Positions 1-5,445 of a stretch of 5,549 nt of DNA are shown piece by piece. A program made the position numbers and the translations under genes. The stretch comes from Zavarzinia sp. (GTDB lineage Bacteria; Pseudomonadota; Alphaproteobacteria; Zavarziniales; Zavarziniaceae), in NCBI GenBank assembly GCA_028694545.1, contig JAQVKV010000219.1, positions 1 to 5,549 of the forward strand. Direction: 5' to 3'. How positions within the stretch are numbered: the first letter of the stretch is position 1; the number at the start of each line of letters is the position of its first letter. The notes beneath the pieces are model-generated. The model saw only the letters and a list, made by a program, of their open reading frames with translations. It ran no database searches and was not told the DNA's origin.

Positions 1-211
1 CCGCGCTCGTGATCCGCTCCCGCAGCAGGGCCTGCGCGCCTTCAATGCCTTCCTCCACGCCGGCCCGCCGCATCGTCCCCCCGAGCACGGCCCCGCCCGT
101 GGCGACACCCTGCACCATCAGGAGCGCCACGAGGGCAAGGAGCGCCAGCGCCACGAGGCTTTCGACCAGGGTCACCCCGCGCTGGCGCCCGATGGGATCA
201 CGGCGGGTCAA
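1..211 (-). CDS. gspJ: GspJ, minor pseudopilin of the type II secretion system (N-terminal part, runs off left edge)
   Basis: This is the 5' end of a prepilin gene, with 70 residues visible. The protein begins with a short basic leader (MTRRDPIGRQRG), then a type III prepilin cleavage site G12/V13 followed by TLVES. The conserved Glu sits at +5 (E17) and a hydrophobic helix spans about residues 18-36. The +1 residue is Val instead of the usual Phe. Position after gspI and the VESLVALALLAL core fit GspJ, a tip pseudopilin that is processed by prepilin peptidase and joins GspI and GspK. I chose a TTG start at 211: no ATG or GTG in this frame leaves a leader, and GGGAG lies 8 nt upstream. That start overlaps the gspI end by 14 nt. 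The C-terminal domain is outside the window, so the J assignment rests on gene order and the N-terminus. Confidence 0.8.
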   Translation of the reverse strand, partial: MTRRDPIGRQRGVTLVESLVALALLALVALLMVQGVATGGAVLGGTMRRAGVEEGIEGAQALLRERITSA

Positions 212-557
212 GGCGCAGACTCCCGAGAACGACGAGGGGCGGCTGCCCCTGCCCCGCGCGCACCGAAACCGTGACAAACCAGAGATCGCCCGCGAGACTC
301 TGCCCCGGCGCACCATAGCGCCGGCTTTCGACCGTATAGCTCAGCGGCCCGGCACGGCCCGTGACCGGCGCGCCGCCGAGCGGATGGTCCCGCCCGGCCG
401 CCGCGAGTTCGGATTGGGCGAGCACGAGGGCCGCCTGACGATCCGCCACCGTGCGGGCGCGGAGACTGCCGTCCCCGACAACGGAGAACAGCGCGCCAAG
501 GCCCATGGCGACGATCGCGAGGGCGACGAGAACCTCGATCAGGGCCAGCCCCCTCAT
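198..557 (-). CDS. gspI: GspI, minor pseudopilin of the type II secretion system
   Basis: A complete 119-residue prepilin, the usual size for GspI. The leader is only MRG, with cleavage predicted after G3 and L4 as the +1 residue. The conserved Glu at +5 is E8, inside LIEVLVALAI, the typical GspI signature, and the hydrophobic segment spans about residues 4-26. The soluble part (about 30-119) contains a strand-rich stretch (LSYTVESRRYG, then LWFVTVSV) as in the T2SSI domain. GspI is thought to nucleate the pseudopilus tip with GspJ and GspK at the inner membrane. The ATG overlaps the gspH stop as ATGA, so translation is probably coupled. GGAGAG lies 6 nt upstream, and no other in-frame start is nearby, which supports this unusually short leader. 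The assignment to GspI is firm from motif, length and gene order. Confidence 0.9.
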   Translation of the reverse strand: MRGLALIEVLVALAIVAMGLGALFSVVGDGSLRARTVADRQAALVLAQSELAAAGRDHPLGGAPVTGRAGPLSYTVESRRYGAPGQSLAGDLWFVTVSVRAGQGQPPLVVLGSLRLDPP

Positions 558-973
558 CGCCCGCTCTCCCCGCTGGTCACGGCGCCCGTCACCGGATCGA
601 CCCGGATCGCGACACGACGGCCGGTCCCCTCGACCACAAGGCCCGAGCCCCTGGCCGTGCCATCCGGAAAGAACGTCACCGCCGCGGCGCCGGCCAGGGT
701 GAAGCCGCGCGGCAGGTCGCGGCGCCGGTCGGCCCCGATGCGATAGGCAACACCGCCCGCTTCCGGCACCAGAGAGGCCGGCGTGCCGGCGGAAAGCGCG
801 GCCGCCCGCGTGCGCCGGAGATCGGCGGCCAGCCGCTCCGCCGTCTGGCGCAGCGCGCCGGCCTGCGCCAGGCGATCGAAGGTTGGGAAGACCAGCAAGG
901 TGCCGAGGCTCATGATCGCGAGCACGACCATCGCCTCGATCAGCGTGGCGCCCCGCTCACCAGTTGCCGACAT
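554..973 (-). CDS. gspH: GspH, minor pseudopilin of the type II secretion system
   Basis: A 139-residue prepilin. The leader MSATGERG ends in G8. Cleavage before A9 leaves ATLIEA, with the +5 Glu at E13, followed by a hydrophobic helix to about residue 29. The soluble domain has features typical of GspH/FimT-like proteins: an RQTAERLAADLRRTRAAAL helix (about 42-60), the FFPDGTARG turn (101-109) and the IRVDPVTGAV strand-turn (123-132). GspH sits near the pseudopilus tip and contacts GspG and the other minor pseudopilins. The ATG at 973 is preferred over an in-frame ATG at 1036, because the longer form would add 21 residues before the leader and lie deep inside gspG, while the chosen start has GAGGA 5 nt upstream. 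It overlaps the end of gspG by 17 nt. Alanine at +1 is less usual than Phe. Confidence 0.9.
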   Translation of the reverse strand: MSATGERGATLIEAMVVLAIMSLGTLLVFPTFDRLAQAGALRQTAERLAADLRRTRAAALSAGTPASLVPEAGGVAYRIGADRRRDLPRGFTLAGAAAVTFFPDGTARGSGLVVEGTGRRVAIRVDPVTGAVTSGESGR

Positions 974-1388
974 CCTGATCCTCGCCGGTGCCGCCCTCGG
1001 CCCCGTCGGCGCCGAGGCTGTAGACATCCACTTCACCGTGCTGGCCGGGATTGCGGTAGAGATAGGACCGGCCCCATGGGTCGGTCAGCCCCTCCGCCCG
1101 GCGGAGATAGGGACCGTTCCACCCCGGCATTCCCTTCGGGGCCGCGATCAAGGCGTTGAGACCATCGGCATCGCTCGGATAACGCCCCGTATCGAGGCGG
1201 TAGAGTTCCAGGCTCGCGGTGATGTTCTGGACCTGAACCTTCGTGGTCTGGGTACGCGACGAGCCCAGGTATTTGAGCACCTGCGGCCCGACCACGGCCG
1301 CCAGCAGCCCGAGGATGGCCAGAACCACCAGAAGCTCGATCAGGGTGAAGCCGCGCTGGCGGCGGGCGTGCCTAGTCTGTTTCGTCAT
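957..1388 (-). CDS. gspG: GspG, major pseudopilin of the type II secretion system
   Basis: A 143-residue prepilin with the strongest family match of the pseudopilins here. The leader is basic (MTKQTRHARRQRG), with cleavage between G13 and F14. The mature N-terminus is FTLIELLVVLAILGLLAAVV with Glu at +5 (E18). The ALELYR-like helix segment (59-64) is followed by TGRYPSDADGLNAL (67-80). TDPWGRSYLYRNPG (102-115) and the acidic C-terminal loop YSLGADGAEGG...DVGNW (123-143) are the GspG hallmarks; the loop binds calcium in characterised homologues. GspG polymerises into the pseudopilus shaft that acts as a piston in the periplasm. The ATG at 1386-1388 overlaps the gspF stop as ATGA, and no strong Shine-Dalgarno precedes it, which suggests translational coupling. 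A longer reading frame upstream overlaps gspF and lacks prepilin logic, so it was not used. Confidence 0.96.
   Translation of the reverse strand: MTKQTRHARRQRGFTLIELLVVLAILGLLAAVVGPQVLKYLGSSRTQTTKVQVQNITASLELYRLDTGRYPSDADGLNALIAAPKGMPGWNGPYLRRAEGLTDPWGRSYLYRNPGQHGEVDVYSLGADGAEGGTGEDQDVGNW
979..983 (-). promoter_or_regulatory. Ribosome binding site deciding the gspH start
   Basis: On the minus strand GAGGA lies 5 nt before the ATG at 973, inside the end of gspG. It supports the short gspH start, whose leader gives a normal prepilin signal, over the in-frame ATG at 1036. Confidence 0.6.
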
Positions 1389-2590
1389 TGCAATGCCAGA
1401 TCGTTGATGCCGAGCAGGGCGGACATGATGGCGGCGATGACACCGGCGACGAGAAGGCCGAGGACCACGGTGATCACCGGCGTCATCAGGGACAGGAGGC
1501 GCGCTGTACCGGCGCGGACCTCGCGGTCGAGCACATCGGCAAGGCGCAGCAGCATGGGGCCGAGACGGGCGGTCTCTTCCCCGGTGCGCAGGAAGGCGAT
1601 AGCGAGCTTCGGGAAGACGCCGGCGGCGGCCAGCGGCCCGGCCAGCCCCCCGCCCTCGCCCAGCGCCTGTGCGACCGGCGCGACCCTTTCCGCCATATGG
1701 CGGTTGCCGAGCGTGCGGCCGGCGATGGCAAGAGCGGACGGCAGGGGCACGCCGCCATCGGCAAGGGCCCCCAGGGTACGGGCGAAGCGCGCGGTCTCCG
1801 CCTCGGCGACGATGCGGCCGAGGATCGGCAGACGCAGGATCCAGGCGTCGAGCCACCGCCGCACCCCGGGCCGGGTCATGAGCCGGCTGACCAGCAGCCC
1901 GAAGAACCCGAGCCCGAGTACCAGCCACAGCCCCTCTTCCCGGATGAAGCGGCTGACGCCGACGACAAGGGCGGTCGCGGGGGGCAGATCGCCGCCCAGA
2001 TCCGCGAACAGGCTCTCGAACTGCGGGATGACCGCCAGCAGCATCAGCAGGATGACGCCCAGCGCGACCACCAGCAGCATCACCGGATAGAACAGGGCGG
2101 ACGAAATGGTCCGGCGCAGTTCGTCCTGACGCTCCAGCGTCGCGCCAAGCGCGGCAAGCGCGCCCGCCAGATCACCGCCGGCCTCCCCGGCCTCGGCCAG
2201 CGCAACCGCCATCGGGCTGAACAATCCGCCCCCCGCCGACATGGCGCGCGACAGGGGCTGGCCACCCTTCACAGCCTCGCGGAGCCGGGCCAGAACCTCG
2301 GCCATGGCGGGGTCGCGCTGAGTGTCGGCGGCAATCGCCAGGGCCCGTTCGAGGGTAAGGCCGGCATCGAGAAGCACGGCCAGCTGGCTGATCGCCTCGG
2401 CGACCGCCCGGCTCTTGCCCCGGCGGCCGGGCCTGGCGGTCGCGGCTCCGGCGATTTCCTCCACCTCGATGACGGCAAGGCCTTCGACGCGCAGAACTTC
2501 GACCAGAGCTTCCGCGCTGGCGGCCGCGGCCTCGCCCAGGCGGATTTCGCCGCTGGCGGGGGAAATGGCGCGATAGCGGTAACCGGCCAT
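1385..2590 (-). CDS. gspF: GspF, inner-membrane platform protein of the type II secretion system
   Basis: A 401-residue polytopic protein, the usual length for GspF. The N-terminal AGYRYRAISPASGEI (2-16) matches the family opening. Two T2SSF domains follow, at about 65-188 and 265-388. The first includes LAVLLDAGLTLERAL (70-84) and the second the parallel FARTLGALADGGVPLPSAL (269-287), the family's internal repeat. Three hydrophobic segments are visible at about 166-188, 221-238 and 370-393, consistent with three membrane passes. GspF is thought to couple the GspE ATPase to extraction and addition of pseudopilins in the inner membrane. The ATG lies 1 nt after the gspE stop, and the stop overlaps the gspG start. 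I see no truncation or missing segment. Confidence 0.96.
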   Translation of the reverse strand: MAGYRYRAISPASGEIRLGEAAAASAEALVEVLRVEGLAVIEVEEIAGAATARPGRRGKSRAVAEAISQLAVLLDAGLTLERALAIAADTQRDPAMAEVLARLREAVKGGQPLSRAMSAGGGLFSPMAVALAEAGEAGGDLAGALAALGATLERQDELRRTISSALFYPVMLLVVALGVILLMLLAVIPQFESLFADLGGDLPPATALVVGVSRFIREEGLWLVLGLGFFGLLVSRLMTRPGVRRWLDAWILRLPILGRIVAEAETARFARTLGALADGGVPLPSALAIAGRTLGNRHMAERVAPVAQALGEGGGLAGPLAAAGVFPKLAIAFLRTGEETARLGPMLLRLADVLDREVRAGTARLLSLMTPVITVVLGLLVAGVIAAIMSALLGINDLALQ

Positions 2591-2591
2591 G

Positions 2592-4274
2592 TCATCCGTC
2601 CCGCGTCACGCGCAGGATCTCGTCGATGGTGGTCGCCCCCGCGATCACCTTGTCGATGCCATCCAGCAGCATGGGGCGAAGCCCTTCCGCCTCGGCCTTG
2701 CGGGCGATGTCGCGCGCCTCCGCCCGGGCAAGGACGAGGCGGGCGATGTCGTCGCTCATGACCAGAAGCTCGGTAACCGCGAGCCGTCCGCGATAGCCGG
2801 TGCCGCCGCAGTCAGGGCAGCCCACGGCCCGGTGGAACACCAGTCCTTCCGGGGCCAAGGCGATGCCGAGCGTTGCCAAGGCCTCCGCCGTCGGCGCATA
2901 GGGACTCCTGCATGCGGGGCAGAGCCGGCGGACGAGGCGCTGGGCGAGAACGGCGCTCAGGGTCGAAGTGACCAGATAGGGTTCCGCCCCCATGTCGAGC
3001 AGGCGGGTGACGGCACTCGCCGCGTCATTGGTGTGAAGGGTCGACAGGATGGTGTGACCGGTCAGCGCCGCCTGGATCGCCACCTGCACGGTTTCGAGAT
3101 CGCGGATCTCGCCCACCATCATGACGTCCGGGTCCTGACGCAGGAAGGAACGGAGCGCGGAGGCGAAATCGAGGCCGATCCGGGGCTTCACCTGGGTCTG
3201 GCTAATGCCGTCCAGACGGTATTCGATCGGATCCTCGATGGTCAGGATCTTGCGGTCCGCCGTGTTCAGTTCGGCGAGCGACGCATAGAGGGTCGTCGTC
3301 TTGCCGCTGCCGGTCGGCCCCGTGACCAGCACGATGCCATGAGGCCGATGCAGTGCCCGCCGCCATTGCGCCGTCAGGGCGGGCGCGAAGCCGAGGGAGG
3401 CGAAATCAAGGGCGAGATGGGAACGGTCGAGCACCCGCAGCACCACGGACTCGCCATGGATGACCGGCGAGGTCGCAACGCGGAAATCGATGTCGTGGCC
3501 GCGCACGGCGAAGCGCAGGCGCCCGTCCTGCGGCAGGCGCCGCTCCGCGATGTCGAGACCGGCCATGACCTTGATCCGGGAGACCACGGCCGCGCGCAGG
3601 GCGGGCGCCATCATCTCCTGTTCGACCAGGGCGCCGTCGATGCGCAGGCGTACCTTCAGCCCGTCCTCGGCAGGTTCCAGATGGATGTCCGACGCCTGCA
3701 GGTCGACCGCGCGCGTGATCAGCCCGTTGACGAGGCGGACCACCGGCGCATCCGACGAAAGGTCGCGCATGCGCTCGACATCCGCGCTTTCGGCGGCGCT
3801 ATCCGCCGCCGTCGACGTGCCCGAACCGGTGGTATAGAGACGCTCCAATGCCTCTTCCACGTCCCTGCCCTCAGCCACCTTCAGGCGGACTGGCCGGCCA
3901 AGGGCGAAGGCGACGGCGGCCGGCGCGAAACTGTCGAATGGATCGACCACCGCCAGGTCGACCGCTTCCGCCGTCTCGGCCAGAGGCAACACCCGCGCCC
4001 GCCGCAGGAAGCGCGGAGTCAGGCGGCCTGGCGCCACGGCGTCGCGCGGAAAACTCCCGGCGCCCGCCAGATCAAGACCAAGGGCGCGCGCGCAGCCTTC
4101 CGCCAGGGCGCGTTCCGAAATCATGCCAAGGCGGGTGAGAACCCGGTCCAGCGGCTCCCCTGTCTCGGCCTGGACCAGAAGGGCTCGCGAAAGCGTCTCG
4201 CTCGCGATCATGGCGCGCGACAGCAGAAGCGCAGCCAGATCCCTCGGCCGCCCCTTCCCGCTCTCCGCCTCCAT
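2592..4274 (-). CDS. gspE: GspE, cytoplasmic ATPase of the type II secretion system
   Basis: A secretion ATPase of the GspE/PulE/PilB family, 560 residues from the chosen ATG. Positions below count from that ATG. An extended N-terminal region (about 1-150) resembles the MshEN/N1 domain that docks GspE to GspL. ASDIHLEP (194-201) and RRLPQDGR (245-252) mark the N2 domain. The ATPase core has Walker A GPTGSGKT (319-326), the Asp box ILTIEDPIEY (343-352), Walker B DPDVMMVGEIRD (381-392) and the His box TGHTILSTLHTND (405-417). Four cysteines in two CxxC pairs (CPAC 452-455, CPDC 486-489) form the zinc-binding module of GspE. ATP hydrolysis by the hexamer drives pseudopilus assembly. In-frame GTG or TTG starts lie upstream at 4310, 4307, 4292 and 4283, so the N-terminus could be up to 12 residues longer; none has a convincing ribosome binding site. 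It is the first visible gene of the operon. Confidence 0.96.
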   Translation of the reverse strand: MEAESGKGRPRDLAALLLSRAMIASETLSRALLVQAETGEPLDRVLTRLGMISERALAEGCARALGLDLAGAGSFPRDAVAPGRLTPRFLRRARVLPLAETAEAVDLAVVDPFDSFAPAAVAFALGRPVRLKVAEGRDVEEALERLYTTGSGTSTAADSAAESADVERMRDLSSDAPVVRLVNGLITRAVDLQASDIHLEPAEDGLKVRLRIDGALVEQEMMAPALRAAVVSRIKVMAGLDIAERRLPQDGRLRFAVRGHDIDFRVATSPVIHGESVVLRVLDRSHLALDFASLGFAPALTAQWRRALHRPHGIVLVTGPTGSGKTTTLYASLAELNTADRKILTIEDPIEYRLDGISQTQVKPRIGLDFASALRSFLRQDPDVMMVGEIRDLETVQVAIQAALTGHTILSTLHTNDAASAVTRLLDMGAEPYLVTSTLSAVLAQRLVRRLCPACRSPYAPTAEALATLGIALAPEGLVFHRAVGCPDCGGTGYRGRLAVTELLVMSDDIARLVLARAEARDIARKAEAEGLRPMLLDGIDKVIAGATTIDEILRVTRDG

Positions 4275-4485
4275 GATCCGCACCGCCAGCACCCCGAAAA
4301 CGCACAACACCCGACTTTCGTCGAAGCGGGGACACTAGCGCCGTATCATGACGGGTTTGTTGCGATTGCTCCCAAGGCACGGTGGCATCTCAATACCGCG
4401 GTTCGGGACGACATCTTCGGAAAGCGCATGGCGATTGAAGGGGATCCCCCTTGCCGACCAAGGGCCGGGCTGCAATAGTTGATGT

Positions 4486-4511
4486 TGCCGGGCCCGAGGC
4501 CGCGCCCGGCA
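4486..4511 (+). repeat. Inverted repeat, 8-bp GC-rich stem
   Basis: TGCCGGGC (4486-4493) is the exact reverse complement of GCCCGGCA (4504-4511), separated by 10 nt. A second copy of GCCGGGC at 4464-4470 could pair with the same right arm. It lies 11 nt before the terminator stem and may be part of the same folded RNA. Confidence 0.6.
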
Positions 4512-4521
4512 TCCGGCAGTG

Positions 4522-4571
4522 AAAGCCCAGGACCCAGCCCGAGACCCGGCAGGGTCGTGGGCTTTTTTTTT
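4522..4571 (+). terminator. Rho-independent terminator, rightward
   Basis: AAAGCCCAGGACCC (4522-4535) pairs with GGGTCGTGGGCTTT (4552-4565) with a single mismatch in 14 positions, and the run of T extends from 4563 to 4571 (nine T). An alternative compact hairpin uses AGCCCGAGACCC (4536-4547) with the same right arm and the GGCA tetraloop 4548-4551. The T tail makes it directional: read leftward, the stem is followed by only three T. It lies 58 nt before the cbbQ-like start codon, so it would limit read-through into that gene. Confidence 0.85.
4524..4547 (+). repeat. Tandem duplication of the terminator 5' arm
   Basis: AGCCCAGGACCC (4524-4535) is followed directly by AGCCCGAGACCC (4536-4547), which differs at two adjacent positions. 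Both copies can base-pair with the single right arm GGGTCGTGGGCT (4552-4563), so two mutually exclusive terminator hairpins are possible, one with a 16-nt and one with a 4-nt loop. Confidence 0.7.
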
Positions 4572-4616
4572 ATGCGCGCGATCTTCCGTGCACGCTGCCG
4601 GGCCTGTCCGTGCCCT

Positions 4617-4620
4617 GGAG
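4617..4620 (+). promoter_or_regulatory. Ribosome binding site of the cbbQ-like gene
   Basis: GGAG lies 9 nt before the ATG at 4630. It decides the start: the longer in-frame reading from a GTG at 4519 would run through the terminator and its T tract, and the later in-frame ATG at 4660 has no Shine-Dalgarno. Confidence 0.6.
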
Positions 4621-4629
4621 TGTTCGCCG

Positions 4630-5442
4630 ATGACCGATTCCCACCCCCTCGCCCGCTACATGGTGCCTGAATGCCCCTATTACCGGCCCGCCGGCAACGA
4701 GGTCGAGGTGTTCAGGGCGGCGCATGCCGAGCGCATCCCCATGATGCTGAAGGGGCCGACGGGCTGCGGCAAGACCCGCTTCATCGAACACATGGCCCAT
4801 GTCCTGGGGGCGCCCCTGATCACCGTCGCCTGCCATGAGGACATGACGGCGGCCGACCTCGTCGGGCGCTATCTCCTCGACGAGACGGGCACGGTCTGGC
4901 AGGACGGGCCGCTCACCCTCGCCGTGCGCCATGGCGCCATCCTCTATCTCGACGAGGTGGTGGAAGCGCGGCAGGACACGACGGTGGTGATCCACCCCCT
5001 GACCGACGACCGCCGCATCCTGCCGCTCGAGAAGCGGAACGAGATCATCAAGGCGCATCCGGATTTCCACCTCGTCGTCTCCTACAACCCGGGTTACCAG
5101 AGCGCGGTGAAGGACCTGAAGGAATCGACCAAGCAGCGCTTCGTCGCCCTCGATTTCGACTATCCCGCCGCCGCGATCGAAAGCGAGATCATCGCCCATG
5201 AAGCGGGCCTCGACCCCGCCATCGCCGGCACCATCACCGAGATCGGCCATCGGTCGCGCAACCTGCGCGGTCACGGGCTGGACGAAGGCGCTTCCACCCG
5301 CATGCTGATCCAGGCCGGTCGTCTCGTCGCCCGGGGCATTCCCCTGCGCGAGGCCTGCCAACTGGCGCTCGTCGTGCCCGTGACGGACGATCGCGACATG
5401 CGCCAGGCCCTGACCCGGGCAATCGACGCCTGCATCGCCTGA
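4630..5442 (+). CDS. cbbQ: CbbQ/NirQ/NorQ/GpvN family AAA+ ATPase (MoxR-like)
   Basis: A complete 270-residue AAA+ protein, the normal size for CbbQ and NorQ. Walker A is GPTGCGKT (42-49), Walker B ILYLDE (104-109), followed by the family signature VVEARQDTTVVIHPLTDDRR (110-129). Sensor 1 is SYNPGYQS (151-158, N153). STKQRF (166-171) carries a likely arginine finger, R170, and the lid region has HGLDEGASTR (215-224). Family members act with a von Willebrand A partner to activate a metalloenzyme: CbbQ with CbbO for Rubisco, NorQ with NorD for nitric oxide reductase. LITVACHEDMTAADLVGRYLL (63-83, broken here as LITVACHEDMTA and ADLVGRYLL) and ALDFDYP (173-179) look to me closer to CbbQ than to NorQ. 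No Rubisco or Nor gene is visible, so the symbol is provisional. It is soluble, with no signal peptide or membrane segment. The gene starting 3 nt downstream is probably its partner. Confidence 0.9.
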   Translation: MTDSHPLARYMVPECPYYRPAGNEVEVFRAAHAERIPMMLKGPTGCGKTRFIEHMAHVLGAPLITVACHEDMTAADLVGRYLLDETGTVWQDGPLTLAVRHGAILYLDEVVEARQDTTVVIHPLTDDRRILPLEKRNEIIKAHPDFHLVVSYNPGYQSAVKDLKESTKQRFVALDFDYPAAAIESEIIAHEAGLDPAIAGTITEIGHRSRNLRGHGLDEGASTRMLIQAGRLVARGIPLREACQLALVVPVTDDRDMRQALTRAIDACIA

Positions 5443-5445
5443 GCC

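Larger units (their letters stand above)
4438..4571 (+). ncRNA. Possible small RNA or structured 5' leader ending in an intrinsic terminator
   Basis: Several stems precede a T-tailed hairpin. AAGGGG 4438-4443 can pair with CCCCTT 4447-4452, or CCCTTG 4448-4453 with CAAGGG 4459-4464. TGCCGGGC 4486-4493 pairs with GCCCGGCA 4504-4511, leaving a 10-nt loop. The terminator closes the segment. No rightward protein gene comes before it in the window, so an RNA must be made here if the terminator is used. I recognise no known RNA family (not tRNA, signal recognition particle RNA or tmRNA by inspection). The 5' end is not defined; the start given is only the first visible stem. Short GC stems arise easily by chance in such DNA, so only the terminator is strong evidence. 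Confidence 0.3.
4275..4629. other. Divergent intergenic region between gspE and the cbbQ-like gene
   Basis: No convincing protein gene is visible in these 355 nt. The part near gspE must hold the leftward promoter of the secretion operon, but I cannot point to a clear -35/-10 pair; TATCAT at 4344-4349 is the best -10-like hexamer on the plus strand and has no good -35. The 4438-4571 part is rich in inverted repeats and ends in a rightward intrinsic terminator. The last 58 nt before the cbbQ-like ATG show no obvious promoter, so that gene is probably read from a start site upstream of the terminator, or from a promoter type I do not recognise. Confidence 0.7.

Noticed and set aside
9..746. A 245-codon rightward frame across gspJ, gspI and gspH
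   Set aside because: It is antisense to three prepilin genes with intact cleavage motifs. The translation is Arg/Pro/Ala-rich and resembles no protein family.
1388..2761. A 457-codon rightward frame antisense to gspF
   Set aside because: It is a GC-bias shadow: its composition is Gln/Gly/Arg-rich with no recognisable motif, and gspF on the other strand is a clear full-length family member.
4344..4375. Promoter-like hexamers: TATCAT at 4344-4349 on the plus strand, and TTGGGA with CATGAT on the minus strand
   Set aside because: TATCAT matches 5 of 6 bases of a -10 box but has no acceptable -35. The minus-strand pair has a 19-nt spacer and weak matches. Neither is strong enough to annotate without transcript data.
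4374..4395. AAGGCACGGTGGCATC resembling a sigma-54 promoter
   Set aside because: The distance between the GG and GC elements is about 3 nt too short for the -24/-12 spacing.
2589..4478. A 629-codon rightward open frame, longer than gspE itself, lying antisense to gspE
   Set aside because: It is the mirror of gspE in very GC-rich DNA, where stop codons are rare on the opposite strand. Its translation is low-complexity, rich in Arg, Gly, Gln and His, and shows no domain, while gspE carries every catalytic motif of its family.
4348..4482. A 44-codon rightward frame in the intergenic region that could be a leader peptide
   Set aside because: It has no Shine-Dalgarno sequence, no run of a regulatory amino acid and no recognisable motif. 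It can be explained by chance in a non-coding stretch.
4570..5361. A 263-codon leftward frame antisense to the cbbQ-like gene
   Set aside because: The opposite strand encodes all the AAA+ motifs. The antisense product is a Gly/Asp/Arg-rich shadow typical of this codon bias.
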